In this document: positions 26,874 through 34,374 of the stretch, one piece after another
Position numbering within the stretch: the first letter of the stretch is position 1
Layout: every line of letters begins with the position of its first letter
NCBI GenBank assembly: GCA_020445255.1
Contig: JAGRGY010000004.1
Location: 196,151-248,683, forward strand
Direction: 5' to 3'
DNA length: 52,533 nt
Source of the DNA: Gammaproteobacteria bacterium
GTDB lineage: Bacteria; Pseudomonadota; Gammaproteobacteria; Chromatiales; Chromatiaceae
Notes under the pieces: model-generated
Told to the model about the DNA's origin: nothing
Database searches by the model: none
The model's input: only the letters and a program-made list of their open reading frames with translations
Program-made: the position numbers and the translations under genes

Positions 26874-28333
26874 GCAATCACATCATCCTGGTCGACGACA
26901 TCACGCAATGGAAAAAGGGCTTCCCTGACTATGCCGTGGTCGCGGTCAGGGACTACCTCGTCGACCCCTCGTGGTCCAACCGGCGCACGCTACGCGTGAT
27001 CAACCTGTGCCGCGACACCGACTATCACAGCCCAGGCTACTACGCCTCGCTGCTGGCCGAGGCGCGCGGCCACAAGGTGATTCCGTCGGTGCGCACGCTG
27101 CAGGACCTGAGCCGCAAGGCCCTGTATGGCAGTGAACTTTCCGATCTCGACCGACGCATCGAGAAGCTGTTCCGCGATCAGCCCGCCGAAGTCACGCGCT
27201 TCGAGGTACTGGTCTGTTTCGGCCAGTGCGAGGCAAAAGGCATGCGTCGACTGGCGACCGCCTTGTTCGACACGTTCCGCGCACCGCTGATCAAGGTGGA
27301 ACTCAAGCGTGACAAGGTCTGGCACATCACCAGCATCCGCAGCGTCGGCCTGAAGGCGGTCAAACGCCCACAACGCGAATTCTTCTTTGCCGCGATGGCC
27401 GGTTACCTGCGTCGGCCCTGGCGCGAGTCGCGCGACCGTCGCCAGATGCGCTACGACCTCGCGATCCTGTACGACCCGCAGGAACAGACGCTCGCGCCGT
27501 CCGACCGCCGCGCGCTGGCAAATTTCATCCGCGCCGCGCGCGCCGAGGGCATCGACGCCGAGCTGATCACGGCACGGGATTTCGGTCGGCTCGCCGAGTT
27601 CGACGCGCTGTTCATCCGCGAAACGACCAACGTCAACCACTACACCTACCGCTTCGCGCGCCGGGCCGCGTCCGAGGGCATGCCGGTGATCGACGACCCG
27701 GATTCGATCCTGCGCTGCACCAACAAGATCTACCTTGCCGAACTGCTCGCGCGGCACAAGATCGCGACGCCGGCCAGCGTCATCCTCGGCCCTGACGAAC
27801 TCGATCGCGCGGAACAGCAACTCGCCTACCCTATGGTGCTGAAGATCCCGGACGGTGCGTTCTCGACCGGCGTGTTCAAGGTCAAGGACCGCACCGAATT
27901 CGAGGACCGCGCGCAGACCCTGTTCCGCTCCTCCGAGCTGATTCTCGCCCAGGCCTATACGCCGACCGATTTCGACTGGCGCATCGGCATCCTCAACAAC
28001 GAGGTGCTGTTTGCCTGCCGCTACTACATGGCGCGCGGACACTGGCAGATCGCCGACCATTCCGGACCTCGGATCCGCGAAGGCAACTTCGACACGCTGC
28101 CGCTCGACGAGGTGCCGCCGACCGTGCTGCATACGGCGCTGAAGGCCGCGAACGCGATCGGCAACGGCCTGTACGGTGTCGATCTGAAGCAGGTCGGCGA
28201 ACGTGTGCTGGTCATCGAGGTCAACGACAACCCGAACATCGACGCCACGATCGAGGACAAGGTCCTCGGCATGGAACTGTACCGACGCGTCATGCGTGAG
28301 TTCCTGCGCCGCCTGGAGGCACGCGGTCGCTGA
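26870..28333 (+). CDS. RimK-like ATP-grasp ligase with RLAN N-terminal domain
   Basis: This 487-residue protein has an N-terminal region (about 1-190) like the RimK-like ATP-grasp N-terminal (RLAN) domain, then an ATP-grasp domain. The nucleotide lysine is in PMVLKIPDGAF (near residue 323), and the Mg-binding EVNDNPNID lies near 449. RimK relatives form peptide or amide bonds by acyl-phosphate chemistry, adding amino acids such as glutamate to proteins or small molecules. The 4-base ATGA overlap with the GNAT-C39 gene implies a joint task. The substrate is unknown. Confidence 0.88.
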   Translation: MSNHIILVDDITQWKKGFPDYAVVAVRDYLVDPSWSNRRTLRVINLCRDTDYHSPGYYASLLAEARGHKVIPSVRTLQDLSRKALYGSELSDLDRRIEKLFRDQPAEVTRFEVLVCFGQCEAKGMRRLATALFDTFRAPLIKVELKRDKVWHITSIRSVGLKAVKRPQREFFFAAMAGYLRRPWRESRDRRQMRYDLAILYDPQEQTLAPSDRRALANFIRAARAEGIDAELITARDFGRLAEFDALFIRETTNVNHYTYRFARRAASEGMPVIDDPDSILRCTNKIYLAELLARHKIATPASVILGPDELDRAEQQLAYPMVLKIPDGAFSTGVFKVKDRTEFEDRAQTLFRSSELILAQAYTPTDFDWRIGILNNEVLFACRYYMARGHWQIADHSGPRIREGNFDTLPLDEVPPTVLHTALKAANAIGNGLYGVDLKQVGERVLVIEVNDNPNIDATIEDKVLGMELYRRVMREFLRRLEARGR

Positions 28334-28417
28334 ACCTGCTTTTGCACCCGTCGATCGAGGGCGGGTGTGGCGGCATCGGCCTGGAGGCGATGAACGCATA
28401 CTTGTGTCCGATGCGTG

Positions 28418-29320
28418 TCAGCAGATGTCCAACTGACCCTGCGCTTGCTCACGGTTGGCCGACTCCCACGCGCAGATCGCGACCTTGCGCGCGCCACCCC
28501 AGTGATAAGTGCCGAACCGGCCCGATTCGCGCAGCACCCGGTGACACGGGATGAGAAAGGCGATCGGGTTGCGCGCCATCGCCGTACCGACGGCACGCGC
28601 CGCGCCGGGCCTGCCCATCAGCCGCGCCAGCTCGCTGTAGCTCAGCAGGCCGGCGAACGGGACCCGCAGCAGCGCCCGCCAGACCTGGATCTGGAAGTTG
28701 GTTCCGCTGACCCACAGCGACAACCCGGCACCCGGGTCGGGCGGGCCCGCGAACACGCGTGCGAGCAGGGCCGACGCTGCGTCGTCGTCACGCACCAGTC
28801 TGGCCCCCGGCCAGTGCGCCCGCAGTCGGTGATCGATGGCTCGGCTCCCGACGGCATCGACGAACGACATATGGCAGACGCCGCGCTCCGTGATCGCGAC
28901 CTCGGCCGCACCGAACGGTGTCGGCCCGATGCCGAAGCGGATCGTCAACCCGGCAGCCGCACGCCGGTATTCTCCCGGCGACATGGCTTCGAGGTTGACG
29001 AACAGGTCGTGCAGACGCCCCGCACCCGACAGCCCCGCATCGAGCGCCAGCGACAGCAGGTCGGTCGTCTCCGCCATGCGCCGCTTGACATGTTCCACGG
29101 TAAGGAACTGTACAAAGCGCTTCGGACTGATCCCGGCCCAGCGGCTGAACAGGCGCTGAATCCGCGATGCACTCAGGCCAATGTGCAACGCGAGTTCGTT
29201 CAGCGTCGGCTGCACATCGCGACGTTCGCACAGGAACGCGATCGCGGCCTCGATGCGTGCATAGTCGGCGGCGTCGGCTGACGCCGACGGATCGATAGGT
29301 TTGTCAGGGGACCGCGGCAT
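28418..29320 (-). CDS. Ada-like AraC regulator / methylated-DNA-cysteine S-methyltransferase
   Basis: This 300-residue protein has an AraC-type helix-turn-helix domain (about residues 20-122) and a C-terminal O6-methylguanine-DNA methyltransferase domain with the acceptor C259 in AFLIPCHRVLRESG. It repairs O6-alkylguanine in a suicide reaction and may switch on repair genes. It lacks the N-terminal Ada zinc domain that senses methylphosphotriesters, a two-domain form found in several proteobacteria. It is convergent with the RimK gene and shows no partner alkB or alkA nearby. Confidence 0.9.
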   Translation of the reverse strand: MPRSPDKPIDPSASADAADYARIEAAIAFLCERRDVQPTLNELALHIGLSASRIQRLFSRWAGISPKRFVQFLTVEHVKRRMAETTDLLSLALDAGLSGAGRLHDLFVNLEAMSPGEYRRAAAGLTIRFGIGPTPFGAAEVAITERGVCHMSFVDAVGSRAIDHRLRAHWPGARLVRDDDAASALLARVFAGPPDPGAGLSLWVSGTNFQIQVWRALLRVPFAGLLSYSELARLMGRPGAARAVGTAMARNPIAFLIPCHRVLRESGRFGTYHWGGARKVAICAWESANREQAQGQLDIC

Positions 29321-29444
29321 GCCCGAACTCTAGCCCTTGACCGCGAGCGCGCCCACCCGATTCTTGCCGCGCCGTCGCCTCGACCACGCGACACGTGTGC
29401 AGGAAACCGACGCAGCCAAAAGGCCAGCAGTGGCGGCGGCCCGC

Positions 29445-30794
29445 TCAGCCCTCGCTGACCTCGGGCAGGCGCAGCGCGCCAGCCGACGAAAGCAGTGACC
29501 AAACACCCAGCAGCGCGATCACCGCAACCACACCGAACCGGTCGGCGAGCAGTCCGATCAGCCCCCCCAGCAGCATCATGACGCCGATCACGCTGTTGGA
29601 TACGGCGACGTAGGCCGCACGCGTCTGCTCAGTCGACATGTCGACCAGGTAGACCTTGCGCCCGAGGCGCACACCGCTGTGCATGATGGTGAGCAGCATG
29701 AAGATCACGGCATGCACCCAGCCATGCGCGAGCCAGGGTTGCGCCGTGTACGCCGCGGCGCTTACCGCGATGCCGAGCACACCCGCACCGGCCGCGCCGA
29801 GGGCCATGACTGTCTTGCTCGAGCGGTCGCCGAGGGCGCCCCAGACGGGTGAACTGATCGCTGCGGCCAGTCCACTGGCGATCACCAGCATGCCCAGCCC
29901 GGCAAGGTCCCCGGCGGCGGACTGGTGCGCGAGCAGAACATAGAACGGCGGCGCCAGCGCCACCGCGAGCATCGAGGTGCGGCCGAAAACGAACTGCCGG
30001 AACGGTGGGTCGTCACGCAGCAGGCGCAGATTGTCCAGCGCCACCTGAAAGGCATTGCCCCCGCCACCGGTCGCACCGGGCTGTTCGCGGATGCCGGCGA
30101 ACAGCACCAACGCAACCAGCCACAGCAAACCAGCACCGAACAACATCAGCGCGAAGATCTCGCGTCCGGCCTGCTCCAGCGGTATACCGGTCAACCCGAT
30201 GCCGAGTGCGAGCGTGAGCACGCCGCCGACGCCGGCGCTCCAGCCCATCAGACGGCCGCGCCGGCTCTTCGACACCGTCTTGCCGAGCACGTCCTTGGCC
30301 GACACCGAACACAGACCGCGCGCCAGACTGAACACGATCAGCATCGCAATCACCGACCAGCCGGCCGCGGCACCGTCGAGCAGCATGGCCGAACCCGCCA
30401 TGCCGAACAAGGCCAGTGCGGTCAGCAGGCCGCCCAACAGCCATACCGGCTGGCGGCGCGGCATCCGCCGCACATAGGCGGCGACGGCCATCTGCGGCAG
30501 CAGCACACCGGACTCGCGGATCGGGACCAGGAAGCCGGCCAGGGCGGCCGGGGCGCCAAGCGCACCGAACATCCACGGCAGCACCAGCTTCGAGCTGCTG
30601 AGTTCGTCGGCGACCTTGTTGAGCGTGTTGGCGCTCAGATAGGCGAAGAAATTGCGGGGCTGGTCGTCGCAGGATTCCGGCGGGATATCCTTGCAGACCC
30701 GGGCATCCTCGTCACCGGTGATCAGGTTGTACAGCTGGCCGAGTGCGGGATGAGTTGCGGCGGCGGGGCTGTCGAACGAACGGTACTGCGTCAT
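29445..30794 (-). CDS. Major facilitator superfamily transporter
   Basis: This 449-residue protein has about twelve membrane helices after a soluble N-terminal tail of some 60 residues (VCKDIPPESCDDQPRNFFAY). SKSRRGRLMGWSAGVGG resembles the loop-2/3 motif of MFS proteins, and GALGDRSSKTVMALG in the second half mirrors it. The substrate is unknown; loss-free membrane topology suggests a working exporter. It is a single gene with no obvious partner. No strong ribosome site precedes the ATG at 30794. Confidence 0.8.
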   Translation of the reverse strand: MTQYRSFDSPAAATHPALGQLYNLITGDEDARVCKDIPPESCDDQPRNFFAYLSANTLNKVADELSSSKLVLPWMFGALGAPAALAGFLVPIRESGVLLPQMAVAAYVRRMPRRQPVWLLGGLLTALALFGMAGSAMLLDGAAAGWSVIAMLIVFSLARGLCSVSAKDVLGKTVSKSRRGRLMGWSAGVGGVLTLALGIGLTGIPLEQAGREIFALMLFGAGLLWLVALVLFAGIREQPGATGGGGNAFQVALDNLRLLRDDPPFRQFVFGRTSMLAVALAPPFYVLLAHQSAAGDLAGLGMLVIASGLAAAISSPVWGALGDRSSKTVMALGAAGAGVLGIAVSAAAYTAQPWLAHGWVHAVIFMLLTIMHSGVRLGRKVYLVDMSTEQTRAAYVAVSNSVIGVMMLLGGLIGLLADRFGVVAVIALLGVWSLLSSAGALRLPEVSEG

Positions 30795-30923
30795 CGGGAT
30801 AGGTGCCGGAATGTCGGTTGCCGCTCAGCCTGCCATGGATCGGTCGCTGCGCGGCGGGTGGTTTATTCGAATGCCCGCGGATCCGGCCGTGACGGTCCAC
30901 CACGTATGCCTGCATTACATGAA

Positions 30924-30959
30924 CGAAGAAGGCCCCGAACCAAGTCGGGGCCTTCTTCG
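30924..30959 (-). terminator. intrinsic terminator of the EF-hand gene
   Basis: A 15-bp perfect stem (CGAAGAAGGCCCCGA and its complement) closes a 6-base loop. On the minus strand it lies 35 bases past the EF-hand stop codon and ends with CCTTCTTCGTT, a T-rich 3' side. The symmetric A-rich side could also act on the plus strand. Confidence 0.8.
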
Positions 30960-30993
30960 AGCCGACGGCGGCGCAGCCACCGTTTGCCGGAAC

Positions 30994-31227
30994 TTACTCG
31001 CAGTCTTCGTCGAAGATGACCGAGTACTCCTTCTTGCTCAGTTTGCCATCGCCGTCCTTGTCCAGTTTCTCGAACTTCTTCTTGGCGCCGCTGGCGGCAT
31101 ACTCGGCCGCATCCAGCGAACCGTCGCCGTTGGTATCCGCCTTGTCGAACTTCGGTGGGGCCGCGAACGCCGCGGTCGAGATCAGCAGTGCGGCGGCGGC
31201 CGCGACGGTCGTGTAGGTTTTCATCAT
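30994..31227 (-). CDS. Secreted EF-hand calcium-binding protein, 77 residues
   Basis: A signal peptide (MMKTYTTVAAAAALLISTAA, cleavage near AFA-APP) precedes two EF-hand loops: DTNGDGSLDAAE at 31-42 and DKDGDGKLSKKE at 56-67, both with good calcium ligands at positions 1, 3, 5 and 12. The mature protein is about 55 residues and probably periplasmic. Similar small EF-hand proteins are common in gammaproteobacteria with no assigned role. AGGA lies 8 bases before the first of two adjacent ATGs; a clear terminator follows. Confidence 0.85.
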   Translation of the reverse strand: MMKTYTTVAAAAALLISTAAFAAPPKFDKADTNGDGSLDAAEYAASGAKKKFEKLDKDGDGKLSKKEYSVIFDEDCE

Positions 31228-31308
31228 GATCGTGTTCCTTTGTGTCGAAATCGAGGACTTGGCACCAGCCACCGGATAGTGTTCGGGCGGTTGTCAGGCA
31301 CGGGCCGT

Positions 31309-31337
31309 AATCTAAGACGTATTTCGCCGCGCGTCGA
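31309..31337 (-). promoter_or_regulatory. predicted promoter of the EF-hand gene
   Basis: TCGACG and TAGATT are spaced by 17 bases on the minus strand, placing the start near 31302, about 75 bases before the ATG. Each hexamer matches the consensus at four of six positions. Confidence 0.35.
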
Positions 31338-31394
31338 GCGTATGCCGGCCGCTTGATCGCATTTCCGACGCCGCAGCCCAACGCGCATCAATCT

Positions 31395-31425
31395 GCAACA
31401 GCGTTGTGCAACGCGTTGCCGCAAC
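31395..31425. repeat. overlapping CAAC/GTTG palindromes
   Basis: Three perfect inverted repeats overlap: GCGTTG-TG-CAACGC (31401-31414), GCAACG-CGTTGC (31408-31419) and GTTGC-C-GCAAC (31415-31425), preceded by CAAC-AGC-GTTG. Arrays like this can be multi-site operators for a dimeric repressor. Confidence 0.5.
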
Positions 31426-31572
31426 ACGCACCCCAGTCTAGACCGCGTATGGCGCCGGTAGTTCCGTGAATCGCAATTACCCCAGCCGCTGCGGCCGCGA
31501 CTGACTGCCCGATCGGCTAAAGTGTTCGTCGGAACCGTACGCTAAAGCAAACGATGTTCAGGGACTCACGCG

Positions 31573-32016
31573 ATGCCGCAGCGATCCGATGACAATGCAC
31601 CGCATCCTGTCGCCACGCCAAACGGGCGCGGACGCCGGCTGTTTGTTGCACTCGGCTGGCTGTGCGTCTCACTCGGTGTGATCGGCGCTTTCGTGCCGCT
31701 GATGCCGACCACGGTATTCCTGCTGATCGCCGCGTGGGCGTTCGCCCGCTCGTCACCGAAATGGCATACCTGGCTACGTGAACACGCACGCTTCGGCGAG
31801 GCGGTGCGCGCCTGGGAGGAACATCATGCCATGCCGCGTCGTGCCAAGCGCATCGCGTTCGCCGCATTGGCCGCGTCGTATGCCTTCACCGCGTTCATGT
31901 TCGGCCCGCTGTCGTGGGCGGCGATCATCGGCGGTGTCTGCATTGCCGCCGTAGCGCTCTACATCGCCCACATCCCGGTGCTGCAACCAACTGCCAAGCA
32001 GGCGGTGCGCGGCTGA
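31573..32016 (+). CDS. DUF454 (YbaN family) membrane protein
   Basis: This 147-residue protein matches DUF454: an N-terminal helix LFVALGWLCVSLGVIGAFVP, then the signature PLMPTTVFLLIAAWAFARSS, a loop with HTWLREHARFGEAVRAWEEH, and two further helices near residues 95-130. YbaN-like proteins are poorly understood; E. coli ybaN is linked to haem regulation only by context. AGGGA lies 9 bases before the ATG. Confidence 0.85.
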   Translation: MPQRSDDNAPHPVATPNGRGRRLFVALGWLCVSLGVIGAFVPLMPTTVFLLIAAWAFARSSPKWHTWLREHARFGEAVRAWEEHHAMPRRAKRIAFAALAASYAFTAFMFGPLSWAAIIGGVCIAAVALYIAHIPVLQPTAKQAVRG

Positions 32017-32090
32017 CGGAACTTCCGCCGGCCGCGCGAGCCGAATTCGGAGGCGGAACGGTCCGGCGCCAGCCCCTACCGGGCAACGCA

Positions 32091-32119
32091 CTTGATTTTG
32101 GCGCCGGACAACCGCACAT
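32091..32119 (+). promoter_or_regulatory. possible sigma-32 heat-shock promoter for htpX
   Basis: CTTGATT and CCGCACAT are separated by 14 bases, close to the sigma-32 pattern CTTGAAA-N13-15-CCCCATNT. Transcription would begin near 32125, 30 bases before the htpX ATG. HtpX is a heat-shock or envelope-stress gene in E. coli, which agrees. Confidence 0.45.
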
Positions 32120-32154
32120 TCCGGCGAAACACGCTGCGTCCTGGAGGACATTAC

Positions 32155-33039
32155 ATGCTGCGGATCCTGCTGTTTCTGGGTACCAACATCGCGGTCATTG
32201 CACTCATCAGCGTGACCTTCCGCCTGCTCGGTCTCGACGGCATCCTGGCCCAGAACGGGGTGGATCTGGATATCAACGCCCTGCTGATCTATTCGGCGAT
32301 CATCGGCTTTTCCGGGTCGATCATCTCGCTGCTGATGTCGAAGACTATGGCCAAGGCCAGCATGGGCGTGCAGCTGATCGAACAGCCGCGTTCCGGCGAC
32401 GAGGCATGGCTGTTGAATACGGTCCAGCAGCAGGCCACCGCCGCGGGCATCAAGATGCCCGAGGTCGGCATCTTCGAAGGTGGCCCGAACGCCTTCGCAA
32501 CCGGCTGGAACAAGAACGATGCGCTGGTCGCCGTCAGTACCGGCCTGCTGCAGACGATGAACCACGACGAGGTCGAGGCCGTGCTCGCGCACGAAATCAG
32601 CCACGTCGCCAACGGCGACATGGTCACGCTTGCGCTGATTCAGGGCGTCGTCAACACCTTCGTCGTTTTCCTGTCGCGCGTGGTCGGCCACGTGGTCGAC
32701 CGCGTCGTATTCAAGGTCGAACGCGGTCATGGTCCGGCTTTCTGGATCGTGTCGCTGGTTGCACAGTTCGTGCTCGGCATACTCGCATCGATGATCGTCA
32801 TGTGGTTCTCGCGCTGGCGCGAGTACCGTGCGGATGCGGGGGGTGCGGCGCTGGCGGGCAACGCCAAAATGATCGCAGCGCTGCGCAAGCTCAAGAACGC
32901 CAACGATCCTCATCCGCTGCCCGACGAGATGGCCGCGTTCGGTATCAGCGGCGCCGGCTTGAAGGAGTTGTTCGCCAGCCACCCGCCGCTCGACGCGCGG
33001 ATCGCGGCGCTCGAGGCTGCGCGGGCGCAGGCGGTCTGA
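32155..33039 (+). CDS. htpX: Membrane metalloprotease HtpX
   Basis: This 294-residue M48 zinc protease of the inner membrane degrades misfolded membrane proteins together with FtsH. The zinc motif HEISH is at residues 146-150 with catalytic E147; the third ligand glutamate is in [10 protein letters not shown]. Four membrane helices are visible, two before the active site and two after ([38 protein letters not shown]). GGAGG 8 bases before the ATG supports this start over one at 32092. Confidence 0.95.
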   Translation: MLRILLFLGTNIAVIALISVTFRLLGLDGILAQNGVDLDINALLIYSAIIGFSGSIISLLMSKTMAKASMGVQLIEQPRSGDEAWLLNTVQQQATAAGIKMPEVGIFEGGPNAFATGWNKNDALVAVSTGLLQTMNHDEVEAVLAHEISHVANGDMVTLALIQGVVNTFVVFLSRVVGHVVDRVVFKVERGHGPAFWIVSLVAQFVLGILASMIVMWFSRWREYRADAGGAALAGNAKMIAALRKLKNANDPHPLPDEMAAFGISGAGLKELFASHPPLDARIAALEAARAQAV

Positions 33040-33126
33040 CGCCTGCTGTCGTCGGACGCCACGCCCGCTTGGGAAAGGATTTCGCAGGTTGCTCAAGCGG
33101 TGCCGCGTGCCGCCGTTAGTCCGGGC

Positions 33127-33330
33127 ATGGACATCTCGGGCATCCCCAACAGCCTGCTGCAGCAGATCGGCAACGGCGCGACGCAAAACGGCGACGCCGT
33201 CACCGTCTCGGTGCTGCGCAAGGCGATGGACATACAGGCCGCACAGGCCACGCAACTGATCGAATCGGTGGCGCAGAGCATGCCTGAACCTGCCGCGTCG
33301 CTCGGTCAGCACGTCGACGTAAAGGTCTGA
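33127..33330 (+). CDS. YjfB-like putative motility protein, 67 residues
   Basis: This short soluble protein starts MDISGIPNSLLQQIGNG and contains VTVSVLRKAMDIQAAQATQL, matching the YjfB family of putative motility proteins (PF14070-like). Members are often near flagellar or chemotaxis genes, but none lie here. It follows htpX by 87 bases on the same strand. Function is unproven. Confidence 0.65.
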   Translation: MDISGIPNSLLQQIGNGATQNGDAVTVSVLRKAMDIQAAQATQLIESVAQSMPEPAASLGQHVDVKV

Positions 33331-33464
33331 ATCGCAACGCGGCACCGGCAGTCGCCGGCCATTTCGCCGCGCATCCCCTCCATCGCCACATCGCGAACCG
33401 GGCCTGCTCACCATCGCAAAACCACCCACGCGCGATCACGAGATGTGATGCTGGCGGTCGACAA

Positions 33465-33704
33465 TCAGTGACGGTGAGTATGCTCATGCGGGTCAGGCAC
33501 CGGGTCGTATCCTCCGGCGTGGAACGGGTGACAGCGGCCGACGCGCCGGATGCCCATCCACAGGCCGCGCCATGGGCCCCACTTCTCGATCGCCTCGAGC
33601 GTATACGCCGAACAGCTGGGAACGTATCGGCAGTTGTTGCCCAACACCGGGCTGATAAGCAGTTGGTAACCGCGAACCAGTTTGAGCAGCAGGGCCTTGA
33701 TCAT
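33465..33704 (-). CDS. yidD: Membrane protein insertion efficiency factor YidD
   Basis: This 79-residue protein shows the YidD pattern: LVRGYQLLISPVLGNNCRYV, then PSCSAYTLEAIEKWGPWRG and GRCHPFHAGGYDPVP, with the three conserved cysteines. It assists YidC-dependent membrane protein insertion. The histidine-rich C terminus (HEHTHRH) is unusual but not unique. In most proteobacteria yidD sits between rnpA and yidC at the origin; here it is alone. The ATG at 33704 is where the family begins. Confidence 0.93.
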   Translation of the reverse strand: MIKALLLKLVRGYQLLISPVLGNNCRYVPSCSAYTLEAIEKWGPWRGLWMGIRRVGRCHPFHAGGYDPVPDPHEHTHRH

Positions 33705-33737
33705 GGTGCAGACGCGTCGCTGGCAAAACCTGCGCCG

Positions 33738-33746
33738 ATTAGACCA
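33738..33746 (-). promoter_or_regulatory. extended -10 promoter element for yidD
   Basis: TGGTCTAAT on the minus strand is an extended -10 with a five-of-six match to TATAAT, about 27 bases upstream of the yidD ATG after the predicted start near 33731. No -35 is evident. Confidence 0.35.
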
Positions 33747-33797
33747 CACGCCGCCGTGCACTTGTCGGTGCGCGTCGCCTGCGACAACATCAGCGGG

Positions 33798-34373
33798 ATG
33801 CATATGCCGACCAGCCTGTACCTCGCGCCGCGCGACCCGGACGCCGCGCCCTCACGCGCGACACTGCTCGGAGTATTGACCGAACTGCAGGTCAGCGCGG
33901 CGGCACTCGACGAGGCCCGCTTCTCCGCCGGAGACGGCTTCAGCCGACACGTCGTGTTCGCCGGGTGCGCGCCCCATCTGGTGTTCGAGCCACCCTCTGA
34001 CGGTAGTCTGTCGTTCTGCCATGTCGCTTTGCATGGTCCGTTCGACAGGCCGCGTCTGGTCACCGGCCCCAACACCGCCAAGCCGCGTTGCCCGCATTGT
34101 CGCGCCCGCTTCGATGACTGGCGATCACGGCTGTCGTCATGGCAGGACAGCGACCCGGGCGCTCACTGCACCGGTTGTGGACGCGACTGGGCGCCGGCGC
34201 GACTGGACTGGCGCGGACATGCAATCGCCGGCCGGGTGCTGATCGAACTGCGCAACGTGTTTCCGGGGGAGGCCAGCCCAAGCGACCTGCTGCTGCAGCG
34301 TCTGGAGCAGGCGACGGCACAGCCATGGCATTACGCGTGGGCCGCGTACCTGGACACCGTCGCGCCACGCTGA
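33798..34373 (+). CDS. Hypothetical zinc-ribbon protein
   Basis: This 191-residue soluble protein is not assigned to a family I know. The visible feature is a probable zinc ribbon in the middle, CPHCRARF and CTGCGRDW (two CxxC pairs about 25 residues apart), within a domain rich in aromatic residues (FEPPSDGSLSFCHVALHG). It is divergent from yidD and its stop is 1 base from the end of the diguanylate cyclase gene. The ATG at 33798 is likely; 33804 is an alternative. Confidence 0.7.
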   Translation: MHMPTSLYLAPRDPDAAPSRATLLGVLTELQVSAAALDEARFSAGDGFSRHVVFAGCAPHLVFEPPSDGSLSFCHVALHGPFDRPRLVTGPNTAKPRCPHCRARFDDWRSRLSSWQDSDPGAHCTGCGRDWAPARLDWRGHAIAGRVLIELRNVFPGEASPSDLLLQRLEQATAQPWHYAWAAYLDTVAPR

Positions 34374-34374
34374 A

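Larger units (their letters stand above)
31228..31572. other. 345-base divergent region between EF-hand and DUF454 genes
   Basis: This holds a predicted minus-strand promoter for the EF-hand gene (31309-31337) and a cluster of overlapping palindromes (31395-31425). The sequence GCTAAAG occurs twice, near 31517 and 31542, just before the DUF454 start; the first could serve as a weak -10. No gene is apparent. Confidence 0.5.
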
